Part shown: one piece after another, positions 7,611 to 16,073 of the stretch | Position numbering within the stretch: the first letter of the stretch is position 1 | Layout of the letters: each line of letters starts with the position of its first letter | NCBI RefSeq assembly: GCF_000422905.1 | Contig: NZ_AUGY01000050.1 | Location: 1 to 58,822, forward strand | Length of the DNA stretch: 58,822 nt | Reading direction: 5' to 3' | From: Paenibacillus alginolyticus DSM 5050 = NBRC 15375 | GTDB taxonomy: Bacteria; Bacillota; Bacilli; Paenibacillales; NBRC-103111 | The notes under the pieces: model-generated | Told to the model about the DNA's origin: nothing | The model's input: the letters and a program-made list of their open reading frames with translations, nothing else | Database searches by the model: none | Program-made: the position numbers and the translations under genes

Positions 7611-8561
7611 CTAGGATGTTCGAATTGTTTGCAGAAGGTTTTCCATATCCGCTGGAATCGGCGCTTCAAATTGCAGCCATTCCTCTGTGCGCGGATGCTT
7701 GAAGCCCAGAATGGCAGCATGCAGCGCCTGTCCATCCATCAGCATCCCTTTGCTCTTGCCATACATCGGATCGCCAACAAGCGGGTGACCAATGAATTTC
7801 ATATGCACGCGAATTTGGTGGGTTCTACCTGTTTCGAGCTTCAGCTCCACCAAGGTAAAATCGCCAAAGCGTTCAATAACTACAAAATGAGTCACCGCTT
7901 GCTTGCTGTTTTTCTCCGTTACCGTATACATCTTGCGGTCATTGGAATCGCGACCGATCGGTGCGTCAATGGTGCCTTGATCGTGTTGCAGATTCCCATG
8001 TACCAAGGCGATATATTTGCGATTAACCGTATGAGCCTTTAACTGCTCTGCTAAGCTAGCGTGTGCTTTGTCGTTCTTTGCAGACATAATAAGTCCGGAT
8101 GTGTCCTTATCAATCCGATGTACGATGCCAGGACGAAGTTCTCCGTTGATGCCCGATAGATCCTTGCAATGGAACATCAATGCGTTAACCAATGTACCTG
8201 AGTAATGGCCAGGTGCTGGATGAACGACAAGTCCCCGCTGTTTATTGATCACGATGACATCAGCGTCTTCATATACAACATTCAGGGGAATGTTTTCCGC
8301 TGCTAGCTCAACGCCTTGAGGTTCAGGAATTCGCAAAGAAATTACATCTTGTTCAGACAGCTTATAGTTTGGTTTAATTGTTTTCCCATTCACTTTAACA
8401 TGCCCGTCTTTGACCCATTGCTGAACAAGCGTTCTTGACACATCTTCTTCCAATGCTTCTGTAATGAATTTATCAATACGTTCACTGGCATACTGCTCTT
8501 CAACCGTCCATTCGACGACTTCAGTTGTCGCGGCCTCAGTTGAGGTCTGGTTTGTGTTCAT
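7611..8561 (-). CDS. ylyB: RluD-family pseudouridine synthase YlyB
   Basis: A 316-residue RNA pseudouridine synthase. An S4 RNA-binding domain (about 25-85) precedes the catalytic domain with HRIDKDTSGL, whose Asp151 is the family nucleophile. Later motifs include LVHGNL and the LETGRTHQIRVHM stretch (about 245-257). By family the substrate is large-subunit rRNA uridines, but the precise sites are unproven for the Bacillus homologue. It overlaps the lspA 3' end by 26 bp, and its ribosome site AAAAAAGGAG lies inside lspA, so the two are translated from one message, as in B. subtilis. Confidence 0.93.
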   Translation of the reverse strand: MNTNQTSTEAATTEVVEWTVEEQYASERIDKFITEALEEDVSRTLVQQWVKDGHVKVNGKTIKPNYKLSEQDVISLRIPEPQGVELAAENIPLNVVYEDADVIVINKQRGLVVHPAPGHYSGTLVNALMFHCKDLSGINGELRPGIVHRIDKDTSGLIMSAKNDKAHASLAEQLKAHTVNRKYIALVHGNLQHDQGTIDAPIGRDSNDRKMYTVTEKNSKQAVTHFVVIERFGDFTLVELKLETGRTHQIRVHMKFIGHPLVGDPMYGKSKGMLMDGQALHAAILGFKHPRTEEWLQFEAPIPADMENLLQTIRTS

Positions 8562-9054
8562 TCGTTGCTCCTTTTTTCTCTTTTCTCCAAGTAAGTAACG
8601 ATTCTAGGAAAATCAGGATGACCCCGATCACGATGGCTGAATCAGCTAGATTGAAAATCGGATAAATATAATAAATGGCTTTGCCGAACAAGCTAAAATC
8701 AAAGGTAAACTGCAGGAAATCCACAACTTCACCGAATAAAGCCCGGTCAATGAAATTACCGATTGCTCCTCCTAGCAGAAGGCTAAGCGCAAAAGATAGC
8801 AAAACTTTTCTTTCACGGATCGTCCGACGCATGTACCAGAGAATACCAACCACAACAATAAGCGTAATCACAATGAAAAACCATCTTTGATTTTGCAAAA
8901 TGCCAAATGCCGCGCCCCTATTACGATGCGAAGTTAGGATAAAGAAATCACCCAGCACTGGACGCTCCTCGCCAAGTGGAATCCGTTTCACAATAAACCA
9001 TTTGGATACTTGATCCAAAATAAATACGATGAGCGCATAAAAATAATATTTCAT
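8536..9054 (-). CDS. lspA: Signal peptidase II (lipoprotein)
   Basis: The membrane aspartyl protease that cleaves lipoprotein signal peptides before the lipidated Cys. The 172 residues contain four predicted helices (about 5-22, 58-76, 86-104, 130-155). The catalytic Asp pair falls at Asp112 (EVVDF) and Asp138 (FNLADS), with GNFIDR just before. Substrates in this window include the OppA, DUF4349 and 55.8-kb lipoproteins. A ribosome site TTAGGAGG lies 8-10 bases before ATG, inside a decayed copy of the hairpin/Shine-Dalgarno repeat (GCTTACG occurs twice upstream). Confidence 0.96.
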   Translation of the reverse strand: MKYYFYALIVFILDQVSKWFIVKRIPLGEERPVLGDFFILTSHRNRGAAFGILQNQRWFFIVITLIVVVGILWYMRRTIRERKVLLSFALSLLLGGAIGNFIDRALFGEVVDFLQFTFDFSLFGKAIYYIYPIFNLADSAIVIGVILIFLESLLTWRKEKKGATNEHKPDLN

Positions 9055-9207
9055 TATCTTTTCCTCCTAAGCGTTTTCGTAAGCATTACCTTCTCGTAAG
9101 CTTATACATGTTCCTTATTTTCAAGGAATTACCTCACTAAAAAAAGCTGTCACTCGGCATCATAACGGTATGCATCAGCTGTTAGAAAGGAGCTGTACTT
9201 TCGACCT

Positions 9208-9951
9208 ATGAGCCATTTATCCGAGGAGCAATTAAGAGAATTATATCTGCAATTATTGGAGGAAAAGCTTTATCTCGAAAAACATTTTGCCGCGAATGAT
9301 AATTATGGCCTGTCCAATTCTTTTAAAGATAGTACCGGAGAGCTCTCCATGTACGATAATCATCCAGGAGACGTTGCCACAGAAATTTACGAACGAGAAA
9401 AAGATATTTCACTCAACGAACATGCTGAATTTCATTTAAATCAAGTCAATGAAGCCTTAGCTCGCATGGAAAGTGGAGAATATGGCATATGTGTGTTCAG
9501 CAAACAACCGATTCCCTTTGAGCGTCTTCAAGCTATCCCTACCACCATTTACAGCTTAGAACACGTTCCTGATCCTGACCGATCATTCCGAAGACCTGTT
9601 GAAGAACAAGTGCTCTACCCACCTTTTGGCCGAACCAGCTTTGACGAACGTGACGATGAGACTGAATTCGATGGTGAAGATGCTTGGCAAATCGTTGAAA
9701 GCTGGGGCACCTCAAATTCGCCTGCATTCGCGGAAGATCCCAATGTTGATGACTATAATGAAATGTATGTGGAAGCCGATGAGCACGTTGGTTATGTTGA
9801 GTCATTTGAAAGCTTTGTTGCGACAGACCTGTATGGTGAACATGTTACCATTGTTAGAGGCAAGGCCTACCGTGATTATATGCATAAAGGTGAAGGCGAT
9901 CCACTTCTCGAGCCAGAAAACCTATCAAACTCAGATGATGAGCAGCTCTAG
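9208..9951 (+). CDS. YteA/YlyA-like DksA/TraR family protein
   Basis: A 247-residue acidic protein resembling Bacillus YteA, with the DksA/TraR-type core at about residues 60-125 (coiled coil, GEYGIC, IPFERLQAIP, EH). Only the first Cys of the C4 zinc finger remains: the region reads CVFS where CxxC is expected, and the second CxxC pair is absent. Zinc binding is therefore unlikely. Its position between ileS and lspA is that of B. subtilis ylyA, a forespore RNA-polymerase-binding protein, but here the gene lies on the opposite strand from both neighbours. The GGAG lies about 15 bases before ATG, rather far. A sporulation role is inferred from family and position. Confidence 0.8.
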   Translation: MSHLSEEQLRELYLQLLEEKLYLEKHFAANDNYGLSNSFKDSTGELSMYDNHPGDVATEIYEREKDISLNEHAEFHLNQVNEALARMESGEYGICVFSKQPIPFERLQAIPTTIYSLEHVPDPDRSFRRPVEEQVLYPPFGRTSFDERDDETEFDGEDAWQIVESWGTSNSPAFAEDPNVDDYNEMYVEADEHVGYVESFESFVATDLYGEHVTIVRGKAYRDYMHKGEGDPLLEPENLSNSDDEQL

Positions 9952-9959
9952 AAAAAACA

Positions 9960-9998
9960 GGACAAACGAGCTTCGCTTAAAGCGAAAGCTCGTTTGCT
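9960..9998. terminator. Shared terminator, yteA-like gene/ileS
   Basis: AAACGAGCTT-CGCT pairs with AGCG-AAGCTCGTTT around a short loop. Reading ileS, the stem is followed by GTCCTGTTTTTTC. It lies between the converging genes and probably serves both. Confidence 0.75.
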
Positions 9999-10002
9999 TC
10001 CT

Positions 10003-12771
10003 TTACTCGTGGTAATGAGCCGAAACAACGTCATTACATCTGGTACAAAGTGTCGGATGTTCTTTACTTTGCCCCACCTCAGGAGTCACTATCCAGCAGC
10101 GCTCGCACTTCTCGCCTTCCGCTACTGTAATAGCAATGGCAGCATCCTTCGATTGATACACACCCGCAGGGGTCTCCGCTCCAGGTTTATGCACGTTCAC
10201 AGCAGACACGATGAACAACTGATCCAATTGCTCCAATTGCATAAGTAAACCGTAAGTAGCCTCATTTGGATATAGATGTACAGCAGCACCTAACGAGTTA
10301 CCGATGACCTTCTCTTTACGCGCCTCTTCGAGAGCTTTCAGAACTTCATCTCTAATATCCAGGAAGCTATTCCACTTATTTTCCAATTCTTCCTTGTATA
10401 AGCTTGAATCGACTTCCGGCAGTTCTGCTAACTGTACACTGCTTAACTCAACACCAGGAATGTACTTCCATACTTCATCAGCTGTATGTGGAAGAATGGG
10501 TGAGATCAGCTTCGTGATCGCAGTTAAGGAAGCATACAATACGGTTTGTGAAGCTTTCCGAGCAGGATCATGAGGCGCGTTTGCATACAAACGATCCTTG
10601 ATAATATCCAAATAGAAAGAGCTCATTTCAACTGCGCAGAAATGATGTATCGTTTGGTAGACTACATGGAATTCATACGCTTCGTAAGCCTTCACTACTT
10701 TCTCAATCATGCGATTCAAGCGAATCAACGCATAACGGTCCAGCTCGGATAAACTCTCCGCTGCTACACGATCTGTTTCTGGGTTGAAATGACTCATGTT
10801 GCCCAGCAAGAAACGCATCGTGTTGCGAATTTTACGGTATACTTCCGTCGTTTGGTTCAAGATATTATCCGAAATCCGGTGGTCCGATTGATAATCGACT
10901 GAGGATACCCACAGACGCAGAATATCGGCGCCTAGCTTCCCGCACACCACATTCGGATCAATCGTGTTTCCGATCGACTTGGACATTTTCCGTCCTTCTC
11001 CGTCTAGCGTAAAGCCATGGCTGAGAACACCTTTATAAGGCGATTTCTCTCTTGTAGCAACACCTGTAATGAGGGAGGAGTTGAACCAACCACGGTACTG
11101 GTCAGAGCCTTCTAAATACAGATCTGCAGGCCACTGAAGCTCTGGACGGGATTCTAGAACAGCCACATGGCTGGAACCCGAATCAAACCATACGTCCATG
11201 ATGTCCGTTTCCTTACGGAACTCCCCATGACCACATTTAGAGCAGCTGATACCCTGAGGAAGGAGATCCTTTTCATCCTTGATAAACCAGCTATTTGAGC
11301 CTTCTTGCTCAAATAACTGAGCCACATGTTCAATGGTTTGCTCATTGACAAGAGGTTCGTTACAGCTGCGGCAGTAGAAGATCGGAATAGGAACACCCCA
11401 TGCGCGCTGCCTCGAGATACACCAGTCTCCGCGATCTGCAATCATGTTATGAAGGCGGATTTCGCCCCACTCTGGCGTCCACTTCACCTGCTTGATTTCA
11501 TCGAGCATCTCTTGTCTGAACTTATCGATAGACGCGAACCACTGCTCTGTTGCACGATAAATAACTGGCTTCTTTGTACGCCAATCATGAGCGTATTGAT
11601 GCTGAATTTCGCCAGCTTTAAGCAATAGACCCGATTCTTGCAGCTTTTCGACAATCAGCTTGCCGCCTTTTTCGTAGAACATGCCTTCGAAACCGGGTGC
11701 TTCAGCTGTGAAATGCCCTTGATCATCCACAGGACAAAGAACGCCAATGTTATAACGTTGTCCAATCGCGAAGTCGTCTTCCCCGTGTCCAGGAGCTGTG
11801 TGTACACAACCAGTACCTGCTTCTAGGGTCACATGTTCGCCAACCATAACAAGCGATTCACGGTCATAGAATGGATGCTGACACGTAACGAACTCAAGCT
11901 CACTGCCTTTTACCGTCGACAACACTTCGTAATCGGTCCAGCCAATTTCCTTAGCTGCAGCTGCAAGCAAGCCCTGTGCAAGCACATATTTCTTCCCACC
12001 AGCTTGAACAACCGCGTAGTCGAACTCAGGATGAAGTGAAATCCCCAAGTTTGCAGGCAGTGTCCATGCCGTTGTCGTCCAGATCACAATAGCGGCATCC
12101 TGCGGCAGCTTGCCTTTGCCGTCTTTAACAGGGAACGCCACATAAATGGAAGTGGATGTTTTTTCTTTGTACTCAATCTCAGCTTCGGCAAGTGCACTTT
12201 CGGAAGATGGGGACCAATAGACAGGCTTCAATCCTTTGTAGACAAAGCCTTTTTGCACCATTTTACCGAAAACCCGAATTTGCTGAGCTTCATAAGCCGG
12301 CTGCAGAGTGATATACGGATTCTTCCAGTCACCGCGAATACCCAGACGCTTGAATTGACTTTTCTGTTTCTCAACAGACTGTAGGGCGTACTCTTTGCAA
12401 TATTCACGGAACTCAGGAACGGTCATTTTTTTACGATCCACTTTTCCGCTGTTCGTAATGACTTGCTCAATCGGCAAACCATGCGTATCCCAGCCTGGAA
12501 CGTAAGGTGCATCGAAGCCTTGCAGCGTTTTGAATCGGACGATGATATCTTTTAATACCTTATTCAGCGCATGCCCGATATGAATATCTCCGTTTGCGTA
12601 CGGCGGTCCGTCGTGGAGAATAAATTTGGTTCTGCCCTTGCGACTCTCCTGCACTTTGGCATAGATGTCCTTAGCTTCCCAATGCTCTTGAATTTTGGGT
12701 TCCGCCTGCGGCAAATTGCCTCTCATCGGAAACTCCGTTTGTAATAAATTTAATGTTTTGCCATAATCCAT
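10003..12771 (-). CDS. ileS: Isoleucyl-tRNA synthetase
   Basis: Charges tRNA-Ile in the cytosol. With the ATG at 12771 the protein is 922 residues and starts MDYGKTL, aligning with the Bacillus enzyme; the GTG nine bases upstream is less well placed relative to GGAG. It carries GPPYANGDIHIGH (HIGH near residues 64-67), an editing domain with TTTAWTLPAN, KMSKS in GRKMSKSIGN (near 600), and a C-terminal zinc ribbon CERCW...CTRC. It is preceded by an Ile-type T-box leader with its own strong promoter, so expression should rise when tRNA-Ile is uncharged. Confidence 0.98.
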   Translation of the reverse strand: MDYGKTLNLLQTEFPMRGNLPQAEPKIQEHWEAKDIYAKVQESRKGRTKFILHDGPPYANGDIHIGHALNKVLKDIIVRFKTLQGFDAPYVPGWDTHGLPIEQVITNSGKVDRKKMTVPEFREYCKEYALQSVEKQKSQFKRLGIRGDWKNPYITLQPAYEAQQIRVFGKMVQKGFVYKGLKPVYWSPSSESALAEAEIEYKEKTSTSIYVAFPVKDGKGKLPQDAAIVIWTTTAWTLPANLGISLHPEFDYAVVQAGGKKYVLAQGLLAAAAKEIGWTDYEVLSTVKGSELEFVTCQHPFYDRESLVMVGEHVTLEAGTGCVHTAPGHGEDDFAIGQRYNIGVLCPVDDQGHFTAEAPGFEGMFYEKGGKLIVEKLQESGLLLKAGEIQHQYAHDWRTKKPVIYRATEQWFASIDKFRQEMLDEIKQVKWTPEWGEIRLHNMIADRGDWCISRQRAWGVPIPIFYCRSCNEPLVNEQTIEHVAQLFEQEGSNSWFIKDEKDLLPQGISCSKCGHGEFRKETDIMDVWFDSGSSHVAVLESRPELQWPADLYLEGSDQYRGWFNSSLITGVATREKSPYKGVLSHGFTLDGEGRKMSKSIGNTIDPNVVCGKLGADILRLWVSSVDYQSDHRISDNILNQTTEVYRKIRNTMRFLLGNMSHFNPETDRVAAESLSELDRYALIRLNRMIEKVVKAYEAYEFHVVYQTIHHFCAVEMSSFYLDIIKDRLYANAPHDPARKASQTVLYASLTAITKLISPILPHTADEVWKYIPGVELSSVQLAELPEVDSSLYKEELENKWNSFLDIRDEVLKALEEARKEKVIGNSLGAAVHLYPNEATYGLLMQLEQLDQLFIVSAVNVHKPGAETPAGVYQSKDAAIAITVAEGEKCERCWIVTPEVGQSKEHPTLCTRCNDVVSAHYHE

Positions 12772-12814
12772 GCTAACCACTCCATTCCTGCCTCAAACGT
12801 TATGTTGTCAAAAA

Positions 12815-13098
12815 AACAAAAAAAGCCTCTCATCCCCAAAAGGGACGAGAAACTCTAGCTCGCGGTACCACCCTCGTTAAAAAGCAAAATTGAACTTACA
12901 CCCTCAGGCATATCGAACAAATGCTTAATCACTCGACCATGTGTAACGGCATGACCCGTTTCTCTCTACTCGCTTCAAGAGACGCTCCTGGGGGATATTC
13001 GGTACGCTGCAGAGATTAGGCTCACACCAAAACCCTAATTCGCTGACACTGCTCATTCGACCTACTCGTTCCAGTCATAGCTTTATTGAGATACATTT
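12815..13098 (-). promoter_or_regulatory. T-box riboswitch leader of ileS
   Basis: On the minus strand the leader holds the T-box sequence AGGGTGGTACCGCG (12874-12861) followed by an intrinsic terminator, CTCGTCCC/GGGATGAG with a T7 run (about 12849-12815). Upstream, a long stem I contains GAATATCCCC; ATC (12996-12994) fits an isoleucine specifier codon. This is the classical arrangement: uncharged tRNA-Ile pairs with the specifier and the T-box and stabilises the antiterminator. It explains nearly all of the gap between divIVA and ileS. Confidence 0.93.
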
Positions 13099-13104
13099 AA
13101 CAGG

Positions 13105-13133
13105 AGTATAACCAATTCATTAGGCATAGTCAA
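13105..13133 (-). promoter_or_regulatory. SigA promoter of ileS T-box
   Basis: TTGACT (13133-13128), a 17-bp spacer and TATACT (13110-13105) on the minus strand. This near-consensus promoter would start the T-box transcript at about 13098. It lies just downstream of divIVA. Confidence 0.85.
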
Positions 13134-13159
13134 TATGACAGCCACCTAATCATAGATTC

Positions 13160-13636
13160 CTACTCTTCTTTATTTTCAAACTGCATACTTTGCCAGCCTT
13201 CTGTATTGAGCAGCTCTAATTGCGCTTCAAGCAGTGTCCGGAAGCGTGTGCGATAAATGGATGCTTGTTTCTTCAACTCTTCAATCTCCAAAGCAACCTT
13301 GCGTGAACGCGTCAAGGATTCGTTAATAATCCGATCTGCATTCTTCTCAGCTTCCTTCAAGATCAGCTGTGCTTCTTTCTTCGCATTGCTTCTCACTTCA
13401 TCTGCAGCTTCTTGCGCAACGATAATCGTTTTGCTGAGTGATTCCTCAATGTTGGTAAAATGGTCCAAACGTTCCTGCAGCGTCACCGTTTGATTGTGCA
13501 AGTCTTTATTCTCGCGAATCAATGCCTCGTAATCCTTAATGACTTGATCCAGGAATTCATTCACTTGATCTTCATCATAACCGCGGAACGAGCGGGAAAA
13601 CTCCTTATTATGTATGTCTAGCGGTGTTAATGGCAT
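13160..13636 (-). CDS. divIVA: Cell-division initiation protein DivIVA
   Basis: A 158-residue coiled-coil protein that marks negatively curved membrane at poles and septa. The N-terminal membrane-binding segment MPLTPLDIHNKEFSRSFRGY is typical, with the hydrophobic/basic tip around residues 16-20. Two coiled-coil blocks (about 25-60 and 70-140) follow. It is shorter than some homologues but near the Bacillus length (164). AAGGAGG lies eight to ten bases before ATG, at the end of a repeat hairpin. It follows the ylm genes, as in B. subtilis, and should recruit division-site regulators and take part in polar chromosome anchoring at sporulation. Confidence 0.95.
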   Translation of the reverse strand: MPLTPLDIHNKEFSRSFRGYDEDQVNEFLDQVIKDYEALIRENKDLHNQTVTLQERLDHFTNIEESLSKTIIVAQEAADEVRSNAKKEAQLILKEAEKNADRIINESLTRSRKVALEIEELKKQASIYRTRFRTLLEAQLELLNTEGWQSMQFENKEE

Positions 13637-13643
13637 CAGTGCC

Positions 13644-13710
13644 CCTCCTTAGCGTTTTGCGCAGCAAAACTGACTTCGTGAGCAAAGCTGAGCTTTCTTC
13701 CAAGAAAGCT
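13644..13710 (-). repeat. Two leader hairpins before divIVA
   Basis: Read toward divIVA: AGCTTTCTT-gg-AAGAAAGCT (13710-13691), then GTTTTGC-tgc-GCAAAAC (13670-13654), then GCTAAGGAGG. The second stem abuts the ribosome site. Same family as before sigE, rsmH and the ABC exporter. Confidence 0.75.
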
Positions 13711-13771
13711 AGTTTGAACCCACATCTATACTGAATCAGTTCGACAGAAAATAAGCAATTCCTGCAAAGTT

Positions 13772-13790
13772 CGTGGATAAATTATCCACG
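13772..13790. repeat. Perfect 19-bp palindrome after ylmH
   Basis: CGTGGATAA-ATTATCCACG style palindrome directly beyond the ylmH stop codon (position good to one base). No T run follows, so it is not a standard terminator. It may protect or process the RNA, or bind a protein upstream of divIVA. Confidence 0.6.
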
Positions 13791-13791
13791 A

Positions 13792-14574
13792 TCATGCAAA
13801 CTTGCCGATCTTCACACGAATTCGCCCTTTTTTCGTTACGCCTTCCACTTCAAGCACCTTGAATCTACCAAATCCTTGCAAAGACACCATATCTCCCTCT
13901 TTAAGAGGCTTACTTGGATCTTCTTCCAGCTTCCAATTGACGCGGCAGCGCCCAGCTTGGATGGGAATCAATATTTTAGCTCGACTTAGCCTGAATACAT
14001 CGCTTACAATCCCGTCCATGCGCATTGATGCAACAGACAGGTTCAGCTCGTCCAATTGTACTTGAGCTAGCTCCAGCTTATCTAACGACAGCAGTTCTGT
14101 CTGTACATGAACCCTATGTACCTGAGACAAATTCAAATGCAAGTAATCCGCAGCATCCTGGGTAACCAAACAATGGCAGCCGCCCTCTATAACATGAATA
14201 TCGCCAACCTTGTCTCGCTTCATGCCGAGTCCAAGAATGGCGCCCATGTAATCTCCATGTTCCAAAGTTAGAAATTTGCCGTCTCCAGAAGAAACAGACA
14301 AGACCGCCATCGCCATGTCTTCCCCATCCAAAGATCGGTAATCCGGGGCAATCAGCGCCCTTCTTCGTTCAGCGGCGGAGTAACCGCCATCTAAACGACA
14401 GTGGACATCTGGGTGTCGATTCACCAGTGATGTCAATATAAAAGCCTGTCTGGGATCCAAAAAATCCGTTAGCTTCACAGCATGCTGCTCGGCTGCCCGC
14501 TCCACCCAATCCCAGGCTTTATCGACAAAATGGTGTTCATCCGAATGAAAATGACCATAGAGTTCTTTTGGCAA
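13792..14574 (-). CDS. ylmH: YlmH, S4-domain RNA-binding protein
   Basis: A 260-residue cytosolic protein with a central fold (about 70-180) and a C-terminal S4 RNA-binding domain (about 180-245), including LSRAKILIPIQAGRC and GDMVSLQGFGRFKV. In Firmicutes the family has been linked to ribosome-quality control at stalled 50S subunits; here that role is by homology only. The start appears to be TTG at 14574, just two bases after the ylmG stop, with a ribosome-binding purine run inside the ylmG end. The gene closes the sepF-ylmG-ylmH group; divIVA follows after a hairpin-rich gap. Confidence 0.9.
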   Translation of the reverse strand: MPKELYGHFHSDEHHFVDKAWDWVERAAEQHAVKLTDFLDPRQAFILTSLVNRHPDVHCRLDGGYSAAERRRALIAPDYRSLDGEDMAMAVLSVSSGDGKFLTLEHGDYMGAILGLGMKRDKVGDIHVIEGGCHCLVTQDAADYLHLNLSQVHRVHVQTELLSLDKLELAQVQLDELNLSVASMRMDGIVSDVFRLSRAKILIPIQAGRCRVNWKLEEDPSKPLKEGDMVSLQGFGRFKVLEVEGVTKKGRIRVKIGKFA

Positions 14575-14576
14575 TG

Positions 14577-14861
14577 TTAGAACAACCCCACAATGAAATC
14601 GAGCACAGCACTAATCCCCATAACCACAAATCGCAACGCGATTAAGGCCACAATTGGCGAAAGATCAATGAACCCAATGCTTGGAATTATTTTACGGAAA
14701 GGACTTAAATACGGTTCAACCAATTTCCCGAGGAGCCCTCCAATGAAACTGTCACGTGCATTTGGAAACCAGGAGAGGATCAAATAACCAATAATCATGA
14801 AATAATAAATTTCCATCAAAATACTAAGATAATAGTGAACGTAAATCACGTATGCATCCAC
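14577..14861 (-). CDS. ylmG: YggT-family membrane protein YlmG
   Basis: A 94-residue protein with two hydrophobic segments (about 7-30 and 62-85) separated by a loop containing SWFPNARDSFIGGLLGK and the YLSPFRKIIPS motif typical of YggT proteins. It is an integral membrane protein, and the family is associated with division or nucleoid distribution in several lineages. It lies between sepF and ylmH in the conserved order, 20 bp after sepF and two bases before ylmH. Biochemical function is not established. Confidence 0.9.
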   Translation of the reverse strand: MDAYVIYVHYYLSILMEIYYFMIIGYLILSWFPNARDSFIGGLLGKLVEPYLSPFRKIIPSIGFIDLSPIVALIALRFVVMGISAVLDFIVGLF

Positions 14862-14881
14862 CTCTGTGTTAGGATATGCGC

Positions 14882-15304
14882 CTATTCTTCACCCATCATC
14901 TCGGAGATGTGACCATGAATATCAACTGAATCTGGTGTACAGAGGAAGATATTTGGTCCTAGTTTGGATATAGACCCACTCAAAGCATATACCGTCCCGC
15001 TTAAGAAATCTACGATACGTATGGCTTGATCACCACGAACGCGCTGCAAATTGACAATCACAGCTCTTCTGGAGCGAAGATGATCTGCAATATCCTGCGT
15101 CTCTTCATAGGTTCGAGGCTCACTTAGCACGACACGTGCATTTTTCTGTGAATGAATGCTGACGACATTCGCCTTATTTTTATTACGTAATTCATAAGGA
15201 TTGGTTTCAGGTTCTTCTGTTGCTTCCACAATGCGCTCCCGCTCCACAATCTCTTCCTCTTCTTGCAGCCCAAGAAAATTCATAAATCGATTATAAACAC
15301 CCAC
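14882..15304 (-). CDS. sepF: Cell-division protein SepF
   Basis: A 140-residue FtsZ-bundling membrane anchor. The N-terminal amphipathic helix is visible (MGVYNRFMNFLGLQEEEE), then an acidic linker rich in Glu (about 16-35), then the SepF domain (about 45-135) with NLQRVRGDQAIRIVDFLSGTVYALSG. It acts at the Z-ring with FtsA and is partly redundant with it in Bacillus. Length is close to the usual 150. The ribosome site GGAGGGAAC lies before the start codon. Neighbours ylmE and ylmG match the conserved division cluster. Confidence 0.95.
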   Translation of the reverse strand: MGVYNRFMNFLGLQEEEEIVERERIVEATEEPETNPYELRNKNKANVVSIHSQKNARVVLSEPRTYEETQDIADHLRSRRAVIVNLQRVRGDQAIRIVDFLSGTVYALSGSISKLGPNIFLCTPDSVDIHGHISEMMGEE

Positions 15305-15342
15305 TATAGTTCCCTCCTTATCATGTTCTTAAATCAGGTTAA

Positions 15343-16029
15343 CTAAAGTTCTTTCCCTACCAGAACAGTACCCAAACGAACCCAAGTTGCACCCTCTTCA
15401 ATCGCTACTTCAAAGTCTCCGGACATCCCCATGGATAACTCGGTAATCTCGTAAGGGAAAATTCTCAGTTCATTGAGACGGTCTCGCAATTCTCTCAATC
15501 CGCGGAAGACAGGTCTTGTTGCATCGGCCTCCATCTCATAGGGAGCCATTGTCATCAAACCAGTGATATGTATATGTTTTAGCCCGCTAACTTCTGTAGC
15601 AAAATGGAAGAAATGCTCTGGTGCAATACCATACTTTGACTCTTCACCGGAAACATTCACTTGCAATAAACAATTCACTACAATGCCCAGAGCTGCAGCC
15701 TGCTTGTCCAGTTCTTTGGCCAGAGAGATCCGATCCAAAGAGTGAATGTAGGCGAACTTGCCAATGACGTCCTTTACTTTATTCGTTTGCAAATGACCAA
15801 TGAAATGCCATGTTCCTCGTTCATGGAGGGCTTCCCACTTCGGCTTTACATCCTGCCAGCGATTCTCACCGATATGCAGAAGGCCTGCATCCAGTACGCT
15901 TTTGGTTGTATCCAAGGAAACATATTTCGTTACAGCAATCATCTTAACTTCGTTCTCACTCCGTCCAGACCGCTTACAAGCTGCGGCGATACGGGCTTCT
16001 ACCTCTTCTTTACGGGCCAATAAACTCAC
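15343..16029 (-). CDS. ylmE: YggS/PROSC-type PLP homeostasis protein
   Basis: A 228-residue single-domain PLP-binding protein resembling the alanine-racemase barrel. Lys30 in IAVTKYVS is the expected PLP lysine. WHFIGHLQTNK (about 72-82) and the phosphate-binding region LSMGMSGDFEVAIEEGATWVRLG, here split as LSMGMSGDFEVAIEEG and WVRLG, are clear. The family has no catalytic activity of its own and buffers pyridoxal phosphate. It lies between pgeF and sepF as in B. subtilis. Confidence 0.95.
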   Translation of the reverse strand: MSLLARKEEVEARIAAACKRSGRSENEVKMIAVTKYVSLDTTKSVLDAGLLHIGENRWQDVKPKWEALHERGTWHFIGHLQTNKVKDVIGKFAYIHSLDRISLAKELDKQAAALGIVVNCLLQVNVSGEESKYGIAPEHFFHFATEVSGLKHIHITGLMTMAPYEMEADATRPVFRGLRELRDRLNELRIFPYEITELSMGMSGDFEVAIEEGATWVRLGTVLVGKEL

Positions 16030-16073
16030 TTATGCAGACACCTCTATTCAACACATCGCATGCATCGTTCTCC

